Notes under the pieces: model-generated
The model's input: only the letters and a program-made list of their open reading frames with translations
Databases searched by the model: none
Told to the model about the DNA's origin: nothing
Part shown: one piece after another, positions 44,421-53,887 of the stretch
Position numbering within the stretch: the stretch's first letter is position 1
How the letters are laid out: the number at the start of each line of letters is the position of its first letter
Assembly: GCA_003105035.1 (NCBI GenBank)
Contig: PQAL01000005.1
Location: 182,201-246,200, forward strand
Direction: 5' to 3'
DNA length: 64,000 nt
Origin: Anaerolineales bacterium
Lineage (GTDB): Bacteria; Chloroflexota; Anaerolineae; Anaerolineales; UBA4823
Made by a program: the position numbers and the translations under genes

Positions 44421-45598
44421 TCTCCGTACCTCGTCCGTTTTCCAGCCGCATCCTTGTTGATCTGCTTAGCCGAAGCCCCTGCCACATCCAACCCTCTCCT
44501 GCGTAGCTCGTTCACGATCATCTGCGTCACCTGTTCCCGGTCTTCCAGGCTGACTACTGCCGTCTCGTGTGCCCGGTGAAGCAGGTAGGGATAGGCGCGT
44601 GCCCCAATCATCCTGGCCTGACTCACCAGCACTGCATGCAAGCTATCAAGTTTCACCGAATCTTCGGCTACCCAAGCTGGGATTTCGATCCGTGCCAAGG
44701 TGGGATGTGCTTCATTCCCTACGTTTAGATAAAAGAGGTGCAGCTTTAATTCATCTTTATATGCTTGGGAGGAGCGTGACTGGACGGCAAAGACCGCTGA
44801 GCGCTCACCCGGAAGCAATATTTCCTCAAGTAGCTCTCGATCTGTCACACCTTTGAAAGGGTGAAAATTACGCATTTGTGGAAAATCACCAGGTTCTGCC
44901 CGAGCCACTTCCAGCAGACGCACCAACAGATCCGCACCTGGTTTATCCACGTACCCTGCAACCGAAGCATCAATTTCACACAGCTCGCGTAAAACGTCCA
45001 GGTAGATATCCAGGGATTTCTTGAATTCTCCCGTCACCCTGCCTTCTTCAAGCGTCGTGGTCCATAACTCCAAGGGGCCATCAGTCAGGGTGATCACCGG
45101 TTTTGCCAGTTGTCCAGCTATCACCAAAAGCCTGGTTCGTTCCGCCAGATCGCGCTGCAAGCTCAATCTGTCATCCGACATACCTTCCAGCTCATCAGCA
45201 TAGATCAGCCTGCTTTGGATACTCGTTTGCGGGGCGTCAGACGAGCCGGAACGCATCCAGATGGCCCCCGTATTGACTAGGCAGTAATCCACTTCTGCAT
45301 GCCTGTCGGCAAAAATTTGTGATCCATCGGCAGCGATTAATGAGACCTGCTCTGGCATAGATGGAAGGGGAGAGTGTGTATTGAGCGGTTCTCTAACCGG
45401 CACCGCACATCGTAGTGTCTGGTCGTACCGGCTAACTACTTCATCCACTTTTTGTTGCAACTGGAGTAAATCATTGGCTCTCTCATGCAGTAATGCCCTT
45501 GATTCGACCAGTTTGTTTTTTAAATCTTGCTGGTGGCCGAGTGCCTGCTCCCCCATCTGCTTTACCTGTTGGCTTACCTGAAGGAAATCTAGCGCCAT
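44417..45598 (-). CDS. nurA: NurA-type 5'-3' nuclease
   Basis: 393 residues of the NurA domain family (RNase H-like fold). Candidate metal ligands: Asp in LIAADGSQIFADRH, Asp in VITLTDGPLELW, and the distal H in YLLHRAHETAV with the following basic end. The N-terminal ~90 residues are coiled coil. NurA resects 5' strands with HerA to give 3' overhangs. It is the first gene of the operon with an AAGGA site before its ATG. Confidence 0.86.
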   Translation of the reverse strand: MALDFLQVSQQVKQMGEQALGHQQDLKNKLVESRALLHERANDLLQLQQKVDEVVSRYDQTLRCAVPVREPLNTHSPLPSMPEQVSLIAADGSQIFADRHAEVDYCLVNTGAIWMRSGSSDAPQTSIQSRLIYADELEGMSDDRLSLQRDLAERTRLLVIAGQLAKPVITLTDGPLELWTTTLEEGRVTGEFKKSLDIYLDVLRELCEIDASVAGYVDKPGADLLVRLLEVARAEPGDFPQMRNFHPFKGVTDRELLEEILLPGERSAVFAVQSRSSQAYKDELKLHLFYLNVGNEAHPTLARIEIPAWVAEDSVKLDSLHAVLVSQARMIGARAYPYLLHRAHETAVVSLEDREQVTQMIVNELRRRGLDVAGASAKQINKDAAGKRTRYGE

Positions 45599-45643
45599 GG
45601 CTCATCCTTGCTCGGGTATCCTTGTCAATCAATTCGCAGGTAT

Positions 45644-45649
45644 ATTATA
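45644..45649 (-). promoter_or_regulatory. Probable -10 box of the nurA-HAS-herA operon
   Basis: TATAAT on the minus strand, 46 bp before the NurA ATG, with TTATCA 18 bp further upstream as a fair -35. A TTGTCA/TATTAT pair on the plus strand overlaps it, so the direction is not certain. Confidence 0.4.
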
Positions 45650-45977
45650 CAAGATGACAGTTTGTAATGATAACGCGAATGAATAGCCGTAAGCAGCAAG
45701 TTAGAGTATTTGGCGGTACTTATCTCGATGGTTCATCCTGTTACAGTTCTATTCGTCAGGGCAACACCGTTAATGCCACCACGATGGATTTTTAATTCGC
45801 GACACTTAGGTAGATGACATCCTGCAGGATGAGTAGGAACACTCAATCCGTTTTTTGGATCCGCAAACCAACCACTCCGACACCCAATTTTCTCGAGATG
45901 GTGTTTTAGGTGATTAACCTCCTATGGCGCCGGTGAAGAAGCTTTTTTCTGCGAACAAGGAACTTTCCACCAGCGCT
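45650..45977. other. Intergenic region without a recognised gene
   Basis: About 330 bp between the divergent nurA operon and the end of the ATPase gene. Stop codons are frequent in all frames. Only the promoter noted above and a short GAC-ATCCTGCAGGAT palindrome near 45818-45830 were seen. Confidence 0.5.
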
Positions 45978-48908
45978 CTATCGCTTTTCCCTCATACGCA
46001 AAAAAGCCTTGGTGATTTCCTCAGCTATTGCCGGTACCAGGGAAAGCAGGATGATCACTCCCCATTCACGCGGGCTCGGGAAATGCGTATTGAAGATTGG
46101 CTGCATGAAAGGAACGCCTACCACGAAGATCAAGAGCAGAATGGACAATCCCACTGCGTACTGCATATACTTGTTGGAAAATACGCCAATCCTGAAAATG
46201 GATTGAGTCTCAGAACGCACCGTATATGCACGGAACAGCTCGCAGAGGCTTAAAGTCGCAAATGCCATGGTTTCTGCCACCTGTACATCCACCCCGCGCC
46301 AATTATGCTGCAAGATATACAATAAAGGATTATCGCCGGCAGGAATCACTGCCCCCACTTCAAGGTGCCATGCCAGGCCAATCACGAATGCTGCCAGTAC
46401 CACTCCGGTTTGAGCAACAGTCTGGACACCGATACCCCACTGCATGCGTTTATTGATAATCGGTTCTGATGGTGGGCGCGGCTTGCGTTCCATGATTGCC
46501 GGGTCGCCTTTTTCCATGGCCAGGGCCAGCGCAGGTGCACCATCAGTGAGCAGGTTCAGCCACAGCAGTTGAATCACCGTTAGTGGCGCAGGTAAACCTG
46601 CCAGGGTTGCCAGAAATATGATCATAATCTCAGCCACATTGGACGATAACAGAAAGAACACGAACTTGCGAATGTTATCGTAAATGATACGGCCTTGTTC
46701 CACGGCTGCAACAATGCTGGCATAGTTATCGTCTGTCAGCACCATATCGGCACTTTCCTTGGCCACATCTGTCCCGGTGATGCCCATTGCCACACCGATA
46801 TTGGCCCGCTTGATGGAAGGGCTGTCGTTCACTCCATCGCCGGTCATGGCTACCACTTCGTTGTCTTCCCGCAGAGCTTCCACGATACGCAGCTTGTGCT
46901 CGGGCGAAACGCGTGCAAACACATCAGTATATTCCACCTGCTGCTTGAGCTCATCATCACTCAAGGCATCCAGCTCGGCTGCACTTAACACCTGGTGACC
47001 AGGTTTTAGCAAGCCAATGGCTTCAGCAATCGCCCTGGCGGTGTTGGCAAAATCACCCGTGATCATGATAGTGCGGATGCCAGCTTTGGCTGCCTTCGCC
47101 AGGGCAGGCGTCACCTCCGGGCGGGGTGGGTCGATCATACCTACCAGCCCAACGAAGATCATCCCGTCTTCGAGTTTTTCCAGGTCAGTGACATCGGGCA
47201 TCTCCTTGCTCACCTTATATGCCACACCCAGCACACGCAGTGCTTCTTGGGTCATCTGGTCATTGGCGTTCAGGATGCGCATGCGTTGTTCTTCTGTTAA
47301 TGGCGCATGGCTGTCGTCTGTGAGCTGGTAGTGTGTGCACAAATCAAGCACTACGTCTGGGGCTCCTTTACTTGCCACCACGTAACCGCTTGTCTCGTGC
47401 TTGTAGAAGGGGGAGAAATCCTCCGGGCTGGATTCACTTACCTGGTGGATGGTGATCATGCGTTTGCGTTCCGAATCAAATGGCACTTCTTGAACGCGGG
47501 GATAGGCATGGTTTAAAGGCCGGGGTAGTGTCCCAGCTTTGGCAGCTGCCACCACCAGCGCGCCTTCGGTGGGATCGCCCGTCATCCGGTAAGTCTGCTC
47601 TTCCCCGACTTCACCCGAGATGGTCAACTCAGAGTCGTTGTTCAAAGCTCCCACCCACAGCGCAGTACGCACAGCCGGGAAAGCTTCTAGCATTACCGGT
47701 TTACCATTCTCTAAAAATTCACCACTCAGTGAGCGCCCCTTGCCAGTAATGGACAGGTATCGCCCATCTACCCAGATGCGGGTGAGGGTCATCTCGTTTT
47801 GGGTCAGGGTACCGGTTTTATCAGAACAAATCACGGTGGTTGAGCCAAGAGTCTCCACTGATGATAGCTTGCGGATCAAGGCATGGCGCTGAACCATCTC
47901 GCGCATCCCTAGTGCCAGACTGATCGTCACCACGGCTGGCAGGCCTTCCGGTACGGCTGCAATTGCCAGCCCTACGGCGAGCATGAATAGGTTGACGATT
48001 TCCTGTTTGGCAGAGTTCAGGTAAACCAGCCACCCTCCATCAGGAGCTGTGATTAAACTGAGATCAGTGAATCGTACGATCGATACGGCAAACACGAGTG
48101 CACAGATCCCCAAGGTGGCCCAACCCAGCATCTTCCCCAATCCATCCAACCGTTTTTGCAGCGGGGTGGGCTCGTTCTCTACCGCTTGCAGCATCTCCGC
48201 GATCAAACCAATTTGCGTGCGCATGCCAGTGCTGACTACAACCCCACGCCCGCGTCCGTATGATACGAGGGTACCCATAAAGGTTGTATTTTTCCGGTCT
48301 CCCAGGGGGATATCCGCCTCAAGGTGAATATTCGCATCCTTTTGCACCGGGACCGATTCCCCGGTTAGGGCAGCTTCTTCTATCCGCAGATTGGCCGCTT
48401 CCAGTAGACGGATATCCGCTGGGACATAATTCCCGGCCTCCAGCAAGACGATATCCCCTGGTACGAGCTGGTTGGATGGCACTGATTTCCGCTCCCCATC
48501 CCTGAGGACTTTTGCATCGGGCGCAGCCAATTTCTTCAGCGCGGCTAAGGCCTGCTCGGCGCGTCGCTCCTGGACCACTCCCAGGGTGGCGTTCAAGATC
48601 ACGATGATCAAAATAGCACCTGCTTCTACGTAATCACCAAGTAAGGCCGAAATACCAGCCGCGACGATCAGCATAATGACCACAAAATTATTAAATTGAT
48701 CAATCAACATCTGCCAAAAGGTGGTGCCTGGAGCTTCAGTGAGCTGGTTTGGGCCGTAACTCTCTAACCGATTGCCAGCTTCGACAGATGACAAACCAGT
48801 ATCCGGTGGCGTAGCGAGCTGTTTAATAGTTTGTTCCGAAGTCAGGGCGTGCCAGTTGATTTGTGCCTGGTTATCGGTTGAAGAAGTTGGTTTTAGGTTT
48901 GTCATCAT
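45978..48908 (-). CDS. Calcium-type P-type ATPase (P2A)
   Basis: 976 residues. Phosphorylation motif CSDKTGTLTQNEMT, actuator loop LTGESVPVQ, KGAPDVVLDLC, and hinge TGDGVNDSPSIKRANIGVAMG are all present. Ten-helix layout; M4 has VGLAIAAVPEGLPAVV, the PEGLP motif of SERCA/PMR1-type Ca2+ pumps, and M6 has NLLTDGAPALALAMEKGD. The N-terminal cation ATPase domain begins INWHALTSEQTIKQLATPPDTGLSS. It probably exports Ca2+ or Mn2+ from the cytosol. Monocistronic. Confidence 0.9.
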   Translation of the reverse strand: MMTNLKPTSSTDNQAQINWHALTSEQTIKQLATPPDTGLSSVEAGNRLESYGPNQLTEAPGTTFWQMLIDQFNNFVVIMLIVAAGISALLGDYVEAGAILIIVILNATLGVVQERRAEQALAALKKLAAPDAKVLRDGERKSVPSNQLVPGDIVLLEAGNYVPADIRLLEAANLRIEEAALTGESVPVQKDANIHLEADIPLGDRKNTTFMGTLVSYGRGRGVVVSTGMRTQIGLIAEMLQAVENEPTPLQKRLDGLGKMLGWATLGICALVFAVSIVRFTDLSLITAPDGGWLVYLNSAKQEIVNLFMLAVGLAIAAVPEGLPAVVTISLALGMREMVQRHALIRKLSSVETLGSTTVICSDKTGTLTQNEMTLTRIWVDGRYLSITGKGRSLSGEFLENGKPVMLEAFPAVRTALWVGALNNDSELTISGEVGEEQTYRMTGDPTEGALVVAAAKAGTLPRPLNHAYPRVQEVPFDSERKRMITIHQVSESSPEDFSPFYKHETSGYVVASKGAPDVVLDLCTHYQLTDDSHAPLTEEQRMRILNANDQMTQEALRVLGVAYKVSKEMPDVTDLEKLEDGMIFVGLVGMIDPPRPEVTPALAKAAKAGIRTIMITGDFANTARAIAEAIGLLKPGHQVLSAAELDALSDDELKQQVEYTDVFARVSPEHKLRIVEALREDNEVVAMTGDGVNDSPSIKRANIGVAMGITGTDVAKESADMVLTDDNYASIVAAVEQGRIIYDNIRKFVFFLLSSNVAEIMIIFLATLAGLPAPLTVIQLLWLNLLTDGAPALALAMEKGDPAIMERKPRPPSEPIINKRMQWGIGVQTVAQTGVVLAAFVIGLAWHLEVGAVIPAGDNPLLYILQHNWRGVDVQVAETMAFATLSLCELFRAYTVRSETQSIFRIGVFSNKYMQYAVGLSILLLIFVVGVPFMQPIFNTHFPSPREWGVIILLSLVPAIAEEITKAFLRMREKR

Positions 48909-49068
48909 ACTCTCCCAGATATGTTAGCGATTGGGACTCCCCAAGGCACAGGAATTATAGCAGAGGTTATGAAGGGTGATAAAATTTATAAACGATGAAC
49001 GGGGAGCAAAACCACAGATAACCTCAGGTTTTCCCCTCAATGGTGATAATCATCAAAGGAGAACAGAC

Positions 49069-50373
49069 ATGACCTATCAAACAATTCAGGTGCCAAAAAA
49101 TGGCGACAAGATCAATATTTCTGGGGGAAAGTTAATTGTGCCTGATCATCCTATCGTGCCTTTCGTTGAGGGAGATGGTACTGGAAGGGATATCTGGCGC
49201 GCTTCACAACGAGTCTTTGATGCATCCGTCCGGTTAGCGTATAACGGTCAGCGGAAAGTAGCGTGGATGGAAGTCTTTGCTGGTGAGAAAGCATTCAAAG
49301 GGTTTGGCTCATGGCTGCCTGACGAAACGGTCCAGGCTTTTACGGAGTTCTTGGTGGGCATCAAAGGTCCTCTAACAACGCCGGTTGGAGGAGGCATCCG
49401 CTCGCTCAATGTTGCCCTGCGTAAAGCCCTTGATTTGTACGTTTGCCAGCGGCCAGTACGCTACTTTAAAGGCGTCCCATCCCCTGTTCTCCATCCGGAG
49501 TTTGTGGATATGGTCATTTTCCGTGAGAACACTGAGGATATTTATACTGGGATCGAGTTCGAATACGGGACAGAAGAGAATAGGAAATTCATGCGTTTAT
49601 TAAAGGAAAATTTCCCTGCTGAATATGAAAAGCTACGTTTTCCCAATACGGTGGGGATTGGCATTAAACCCGTATCGAAGGAAGGTACATTCAGGTTGAT
49701 GCGCGCTGCCATCCATTGGGCGCTCGAAAATAAGCGCACTTCTATCACAATGGTGCATAAGGGAAATATCATGAAATACACAGAAGGCGCTTTTCGCAGC
49801 TGGGGATATGAGCTGGCCTTAACCGAATTTAAAGATCAGGTTTATACCTGGGCACAATGGGAGCAGACCAAAAACGAGAAGGGTGAGGAAGCAGCAAAAC
49901 AGGAGCAGGATGAAGAGTGCCAAAAAGGTAAGCTGCTGGTCAAGGATTTTATAGCTGATAATGTTTTCCAGCAAACTCTCCTACGGGCACGCGAATTTGA
50001 TGTTGTAGCGACGATGAATCTTAATGGCGATTACCTTTCAGATGCTCTGGCCGCCCAGGTGGGTGGGATTGGCATCGCCCCAGGCGGCAATATCAATTAT
50101 GCCACCGGGCATGCGGTTTTCGAAGCGACTCATGGTACAGCCCCTAAGTACGCCGACAAGGATGTTGTCAACCCTGGCTCAGTCATTCTATCAGGTGAGA
50201 TGATGTTCCGCTACTTGGGTTGGAAGGATGCCGCTGACTTGATCATCAAAGGCATGGAAGGTGCCATTTCTGCAAAAACTGTCACCTATGACTTTCACCG
50301 CCTGATGGAAGGGGCCACTTTGCTGAAATGCTCCGAATTTGGTGATGCAGTTATTAGGCACATGTCAGATTAA
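49069..50373 (+). CDS. icd: Isocitrate dehydrogenase (NADP type)
   Basis: 434 residues from the ATG at 49069, preceded by AAAGGAG (the frame opens at 48976). Marks: [24 protein letters not shown], the substrate-binding [34 protein letters not shown] with the phosphorylatable-serine region, [34 protein letters not shown] and [28 protein letters not shown]. The length and the NADP-type residues around [20 protein letters not shown] fit bacterial Icd. TCA cycle step producing 2-oxoglutarate and NADPH, beside a hydrogenase that also couples to NADP(H). Confidence 0.92.
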   Translation: MTYQTIQVPKNGDKINISGGKLIVPDHPIVPFVEGDGTGRDIWRASQRVFDASVRLAYNGQRKVAWMEVFAGEKAFKGFGSWLPDETVQAFTEFLVGIKGPLTTPVGGGIRSLNVALRKALDLYVCQRPVRYFKGVPSPVLHPEFVDMVIFRENTEDIYTGIEFEYGTEENRKFMRLLKENFPAEYEKLRFPNTVGIGIKPVSKEGTFRLMRAAIHWALENKRTSITMVHKGNIMKYTEGAFRSWGYELALTEFKDQVYTWAQWEQTKNEKGEEAAKQEQDEECQKGKLLVKDFIADNVFQQTLLRAREFDVVATMNLNGDYLSDALAAQVGGIGIAPGGNINYATGHAVFEATHGTAPKYADKDVVNPGSVILSGEMMFRYLGWKDAADLIIKGMEGAISAKTVTYDFHRLMEGATLLKCSEFGDAVIRHMSD

Positions 50374-50523
50374 AGACCAACAGAGAACGCGACTGCCAAG
50401 ATTTCTTTCCGAATAAAGTATAGATAGGTTGTTCTGCCTATATAAGCTCACATCCTTGTGTGACATTCTGCTCGACCTCTTGATGACCAAATACACCTGA
50501 CAAATTGGTGAATATTTGTGAAA

Positions 50524-50582
50524 ATAGACGCAATAATGCCTCCGGGAGGTAGATAATCATTCCTCCTGGTTTTCGCGTCTAT
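50524..50582 (+). promoter_or_regulatory. Nested hairpin leader before the hydrogenase operon
   Basis: An outer arm ATAGACGC (50524-50531) pairs with GCGTCTAT (50575-50582), and an inner arm CCGGGAGG (50542-50549) pairs with CCTCCTGG (50562-50569) around a 12-nt loop. The structure ends 6 bases before the AAGGAG ribosome site of the first gene. Lacks a T-tail, so it is a leader or regulatory fold rather than a terminator; a miniature insertion is an alternative. Confidence 0.5.
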
Positions 50583-50603
50583 CTGAGAAGGAGTGAATCG
50601 ATC

Positions 50604-51092
50604 ATGACCAATTCGCAGGAACTGATTAAGGCTCTCCAGGCTATCCCCTGGTTCCAGGTGATGACCGAGGAGCATTTCGAAAAAATGGTCGGCATTGCAA
50701 AAGTATGTAAATTTGAGCCTGGCCAGGTGATCTTCCATGAAGGGGATAAGGAGGATTTCCTATATGTCGTATTGGAAGGCCGGGTAGCCATCGAGATCAG
50801 TGTGCCAGGTCGCGGGCGGATGCGCATCCTCACCGCAGATGCAATGGATGAAGTAGGCTGGTCGAGCGTGACCCCTGTGGTTCGCCAACGCACTGCCGGG
50901 GCACGCGCTGTCCTGCCCAGCCGGCTGGTAGCATTTGATGCCGCTGAGCTGCGCCGGCTGTGTGATGAAGACCATGATTTTGGGTATTATGTGATGCGTC
51001 GATTGTCTAATGTGGTTGCCGGTCGTCTGATGACCACCCGCCTCCAGCTGCTGGATATGTTCGCCAACCCTGTCGAACCCCAAGAGGAATAG
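50604..51092 (+). CDS. Cyclic-nucleotide-binding protein heading the hydrogenase operon
   Basis: 162 residues, a lone cNMP-binding roll: IPWFQVMTEEHFEKMVGIAKVCKFEPGQVIFHEGDKEDFLYVVLEGRVAIEI, then the cassette region ADAMDEVGWSSVTPVVRQRTAGARAV. It has no helix-turn-helix, so it is not a Crp-type regulator. The canonical GE of the phosphate cassette is replaced (DEVGW), so ligand binding is uncertain. Its stop is 1 bp before the next gene. Similar small proteins often start group 3b/3d hydrogenase operons; a regulatory or assembly role is inferred. Confidence 0.85.
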   Translation: MTNSQELIKALQAIPWFQVMTEEHFEKMVGIAKVCKFEPGQVIFHEGDKEDFLYVVLEGRVAIEISVPGRGRMRILTADAMDEVGWSSVTPVVRQRTAGARAVLPSRLVAFDAAELRRLCDEDHDFGYYVMRRLSNVVAGRLMTTRLQLLDMFANPVEPQEE

Positions 51093-51093
51093 T

Positions 51094-52224
51094 ATGGCAG
51101 AAATATTAGTCACTGTAGGCTCGAAAACAGCCTTGCCAAAGACTGGGCTTGAAAAGCTGGTGGAAAAATTAGCTGCGATGGGTTATCAGGTTATCGGACC
51201 CCAGATCCAGGACGCTGCCATCGTTTACAAGCCCCTTAAAAGTGCCCAGGATTTACCGAAGGGTTATTCCAGCCAGCAGGATAACGCCACATATCGGCTG
51301 GTCTACACCGGGCATCCCCGCTACTTTGACGCTACACCAGGTGCACAATCGCTGAAACAATTTTTCTTCCCACCCCTAACCGAATTAGCCAAATATGCTC
51401 GCGATGAAAAAGGACACTGGCAGATCGAAGAACAAACCCGTGATCTGACTCCTCTGGCCTTGATTGGCGTCTTTCCTTGCGACCTGGCCGCCATTCAGGT
51501 GCAGGATAAGGTTTTCCTGCGGGAAGAATGGAAAGACCCGGTCTATTGGTCCCGCCGGCAATCTGCATTTATCTTATCTGTGAACTGTCTCCATCCCTGT
51601 GGGACAGGTTTCTGCGCATCGATGGGGACCGGTCCGAAAACCAATCCCGGTTATGACCTGAATCTGACTGAGCTTGAAGACGTTTTTATCATAGATATCG
51701 GTTCAGAAGCAGGGCGAATGGTCATGGAAGGCATGCCGGTGCTTCCCACCAGCGCCTTCTGGTTGCAGGCTGGTCAGAAAACCCTGGATGAGGCCACCCT
51801 AAAAATGGGGCGCAGCCTACCCAACCCAGAGCAGCTACCCGACTTGTTGCTCAATAACCTGGATGCACACCAATGGGATGATGTAGCCACCCGCTGCATG
51901 TCGTGCACCAGCTGCACCCAGGTTTGCCCGACCTGTTTCTGCTGGGACACGCGTGATTCAGCTGACCTGACCGGACAGACTGCCCAGCGGGAGAGATTAT
52001 GGGACTCGTGCTTCAACCCCGAATATTCCTACATTGTAGGAGGCAATTCCCGTCCAAATACCCGCTCGCGCTACCGCCAATGGCTGACTCATAAATTTGG
52101 CTCGTGGTATGCTCAATTTGGCACCTCAGGTTGCGTGGGATGTGGGCGCTGTATCACCTGGTGCCCCGCAAAGATTGATGTGACCGCTGAGCTCAAGGCG
52201 CTCCGCGAGGAGGTTCAGGCATGA
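51094..52224 (+). CDS. hydB: Group 3b hydrogenase beta (iron-sulfur) subunit
   Basis: 376 residues with two 4Fe-4S motifs near the C-terminus: [14 protein letters not shown] and [16 protein letters not shown]. The N-terminal half contains [30 protein letters not shown] and [18 protein letters not shown], as in the sulfhydrogenase beta / anaerobic sulfite reductase A family. It relays electrons between the flavin subunit and the hydrogenase core. It overlaps the next gene by 4 bp. Confidence 0.9.
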   Translation: MAEILVTVGSKTALPKTGLEKLVEKLAAMGYQVIGPQIQDAAIVYKPLKSAQDLPKGYSSQQDNATYRLVYTGHPRYFDATPGAQSLKQFFFPPLTELAKYARDEKGHWQIEEQTRDLTPLALIGVFPCDLAAIQVQDKVFLREEWKDPVYWSRRQSAFILSVNCLHPCGTGFCASMGTGPKTNPGYDLNLTELEDVFIIDIGSEAGRMVMEGMPVLPTSAFWLQAGQKTLDEATLKMGRSLPNPEQLPDLLLNNLDAHQWDDVATRCMSCTSCTQVCPTCFCWDTRDSADLTGQTAQRERLWDSCFNPEYSYIVGGNSRPNTRSRYRQWLTHKFGSWYAQFGTSGCVGCGRCITWCPAKIDVTAELKALREEVQA

Positions 52225-53087
52225 TCAATACCATTGGCCAACCCCACGCGATCTCTCCAACTGCCCCCATGCAACCATACTGGGCTGAGATCAGCGAGAT
52301 AGTTCATGAAGCTCCTGCAGTGTCTACCTTATGGTTGAAGTTCCTCGATCCCGCACTTCGCGAGGGATTTCACTTCAAGGCCGGCCAATTTAATATGGTT
52401 TCTGTCCCTGGGTTAGGTGAAGCTGCAATTTCAATCAGCTCGGATTTTGAAGATTCGCAGCGCATCGGTCACACTATCCGTGCTGTGGGCAATGTCACTT
52501 CTACGATCAGCCGAATGAATGTGGGAGATATTTTAGGCATACGCGGGCCGTTTGGTAGTTGGTGGCCCATGGAAGATTTCATCGGCCGTGATGTTGTAGT
52601 GGCCGCAGGTGGGATTGGCCTGCCTCCCATCCGCCCGGTGTTGTATTATATTCTCAATCACAGGCATGATTTCGGCAAGGTGATCGTGCTCTATGGAGCC
52701 CGTACTCCCAACGATCTCCAGTTCACCCGCGAGTACAAGACCTGGGAAAATGCTGGCATCGAGCTCCAAGTGACCGTTGACCGAGGTGATGATGCATGGC
52801 AAGGTCGTGTCGGTGTAGTTCCCATCCTGTTCTATAATACTCGCCTCGACCCACGTAATACGGTCATCCTGACTTGCGGCCCCGAGATCATGATCCGCTT
52901 CGTCATCTTTGAAGCCCTAGCCCGCCGTGTACCATCCGATCGTATCTTTGTCTCACTCGAACGGAATATGAAGTGCGGTTTGGGTTCCTGCGGCCATTGC
53001 CAGATTGGGCCTTACTTTGTGTGCAGAGACGGCCCAGTATTCAGCTTCGATAAGCTGCAGCCTTATGTCAATGTGGAGGAGTTCTAA
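52221..53087 (+). CDS. hydG: Group 3b hydrogenase gamma (FAD/NADP-binding) subunit
   Basis: 288 residues of the ferredoxin-NADP reductase-like family: FKAGQFNMVSVPGLGEAAISIS (FAD), VVAAGGIGLPPIRPVLYYI (NAD(P)), LTCGPEIMIRF, and a C-terminal [2Fe-2S] loop MKCGLGSCGHCQIGPYFVCRDGPVF. This is the subunit where NADP(H) reacts. The stop overlaps the delta subunit start (TAATG). Not to be confused with the radical-SAM HydG maturase of [FeFe] enzymes. Confidence 0.9.
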   Translation: MINTIGQPHAISPTAPMQPYWAEISEIVHEAPAVSTLWLKFLDPALREGFHFKAGQFNMVSVPGLGEAAISISSDFEDSQRIGHTIRAVGNVTSTISRMNVGDILGIRGPFGSWWPMEDFIGRDVVVAAGGIGLPPIRPVLYYILNHRHDFGKVIVLYGARTPNDLQFTREYKTWENAGIELQVTVDRGDDAWQGRVGVVPILFYNTRLDPRNTVILTCGPEIMIRFVIFEALARRVPSDRIFVSLERNMKCGLGSCGHCQIGPYFVCRDGPVFSFDKLQPYVNVEEF

Positions 53088-53887
53088 TGGCAAAACCTAC
53101 AGTTGCTGTCTATAAATTCTCTTCCTGCGATGGCTGCCAGCTTAGTCTCTTGAATCTCGAAGATGAGCTGCTTGACCTGGTTGGCGTTGTTGAGCTGGCT
53201 TATTTCCTGGAAGCCCGCCGCCAGACCCTGCCAGGGCCATACGACATCGCCTTGGTTGAGGGCTCAGTATCCACCCCGCATGAAGCCGAGCGCATCCAGG
53301 AGATCCGCAAACAATGCAAAACCCTGGTGGCAATCGGTGCATGCGCCACATCAGGTGGCATCCAGGCTTTGCGTAACACTGCCAGCCTGGATGACCTGGC
53401 CCTCAAAGTATATGAACATCCGGAATACCTGCACAGCCTGCCCACCTCCACCCCAATTGCTGAGCATGTCAAGGTCGATTATGAGCTATGGGGTTGTCCT
53501 GTAAATAAATATCAGCTGGTCGAAGTGATTCAAGCCTTCCTTCAAAAAAGGCGACCTAATCTTCCCAGTCACAGTATTTGTCTGGACTGCAAACGCAAGG
53601 GCGTTGTGTGTGTGATGGTCGCTTATGGCATGCCTTGCCTCGGACCTGGCACCCGCACTGGGTGTGGCGTGCTTTGCCCATCAAATGGCCGTGGTTGTTA
53701 CGGTTGCTTCGGTCCTGCCCCCCATACCGACCTGAAAACCGTTCTAGCGTCGATGAATTATGTAGAACGCCATCCTGGTGAAGTGAAGGGCTTGCTATTA
53801 AACATCAGCAACAACGCACCGGCTTTCCGCCAGGCGGTAGATCTATTACCCGCAGTACCTTCCGAGACGACAGGAGGCAAAAAATGA
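53087..53887 (+). CDS. hydD: Group 3b hydrogenase delta (small) subunit
   Basis: 266 residues. Proximal cluster start FSSCDGCQLSLLN, then IALVEGSVSTP, LVAIGACATSGGI and the later Cys sets CLDCKRKGVVCVMVAYGMPCLGPGTRTGCGVLCPSNGRGCYGCFGP. It is the [NiFe] small subunit carrying three 4Fe-4S clusters; there is no Tat signal, so the enzyme is cytosolic. Four-base overlap with the alpha subunit gene. Confidence 0.92.
   Translation: MAKPTVAVYKFSSCDGCQLSLLNLEDELLDLVGVVELAYFLEARRQTLPGPYDIALVEGSVSTPHEAERIQEIRKQCKTLVAIGACATSGGIQALRNTASLDDLALKVYEHPEYLHSLPTSTPIAEHVKVDYELWGCPVNKYQLVEVIQAFLQKRRPNLPSHSICLDCKRKGVVCVMVAYGMPCLGPGTRTGCGVLCPSNGRGCYGCFGPAPHTDLKTVLASMNYVERHPGEVKGLLLNISNNAPAFRQAVDLLPAVPSETTGGKK

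Noticed and set aside
45924..46253. 109-codon plus frame near the ATPase end
   Set aside because: It lies mostly opposite the P-type ATPase C-terminus, a shadow frame.
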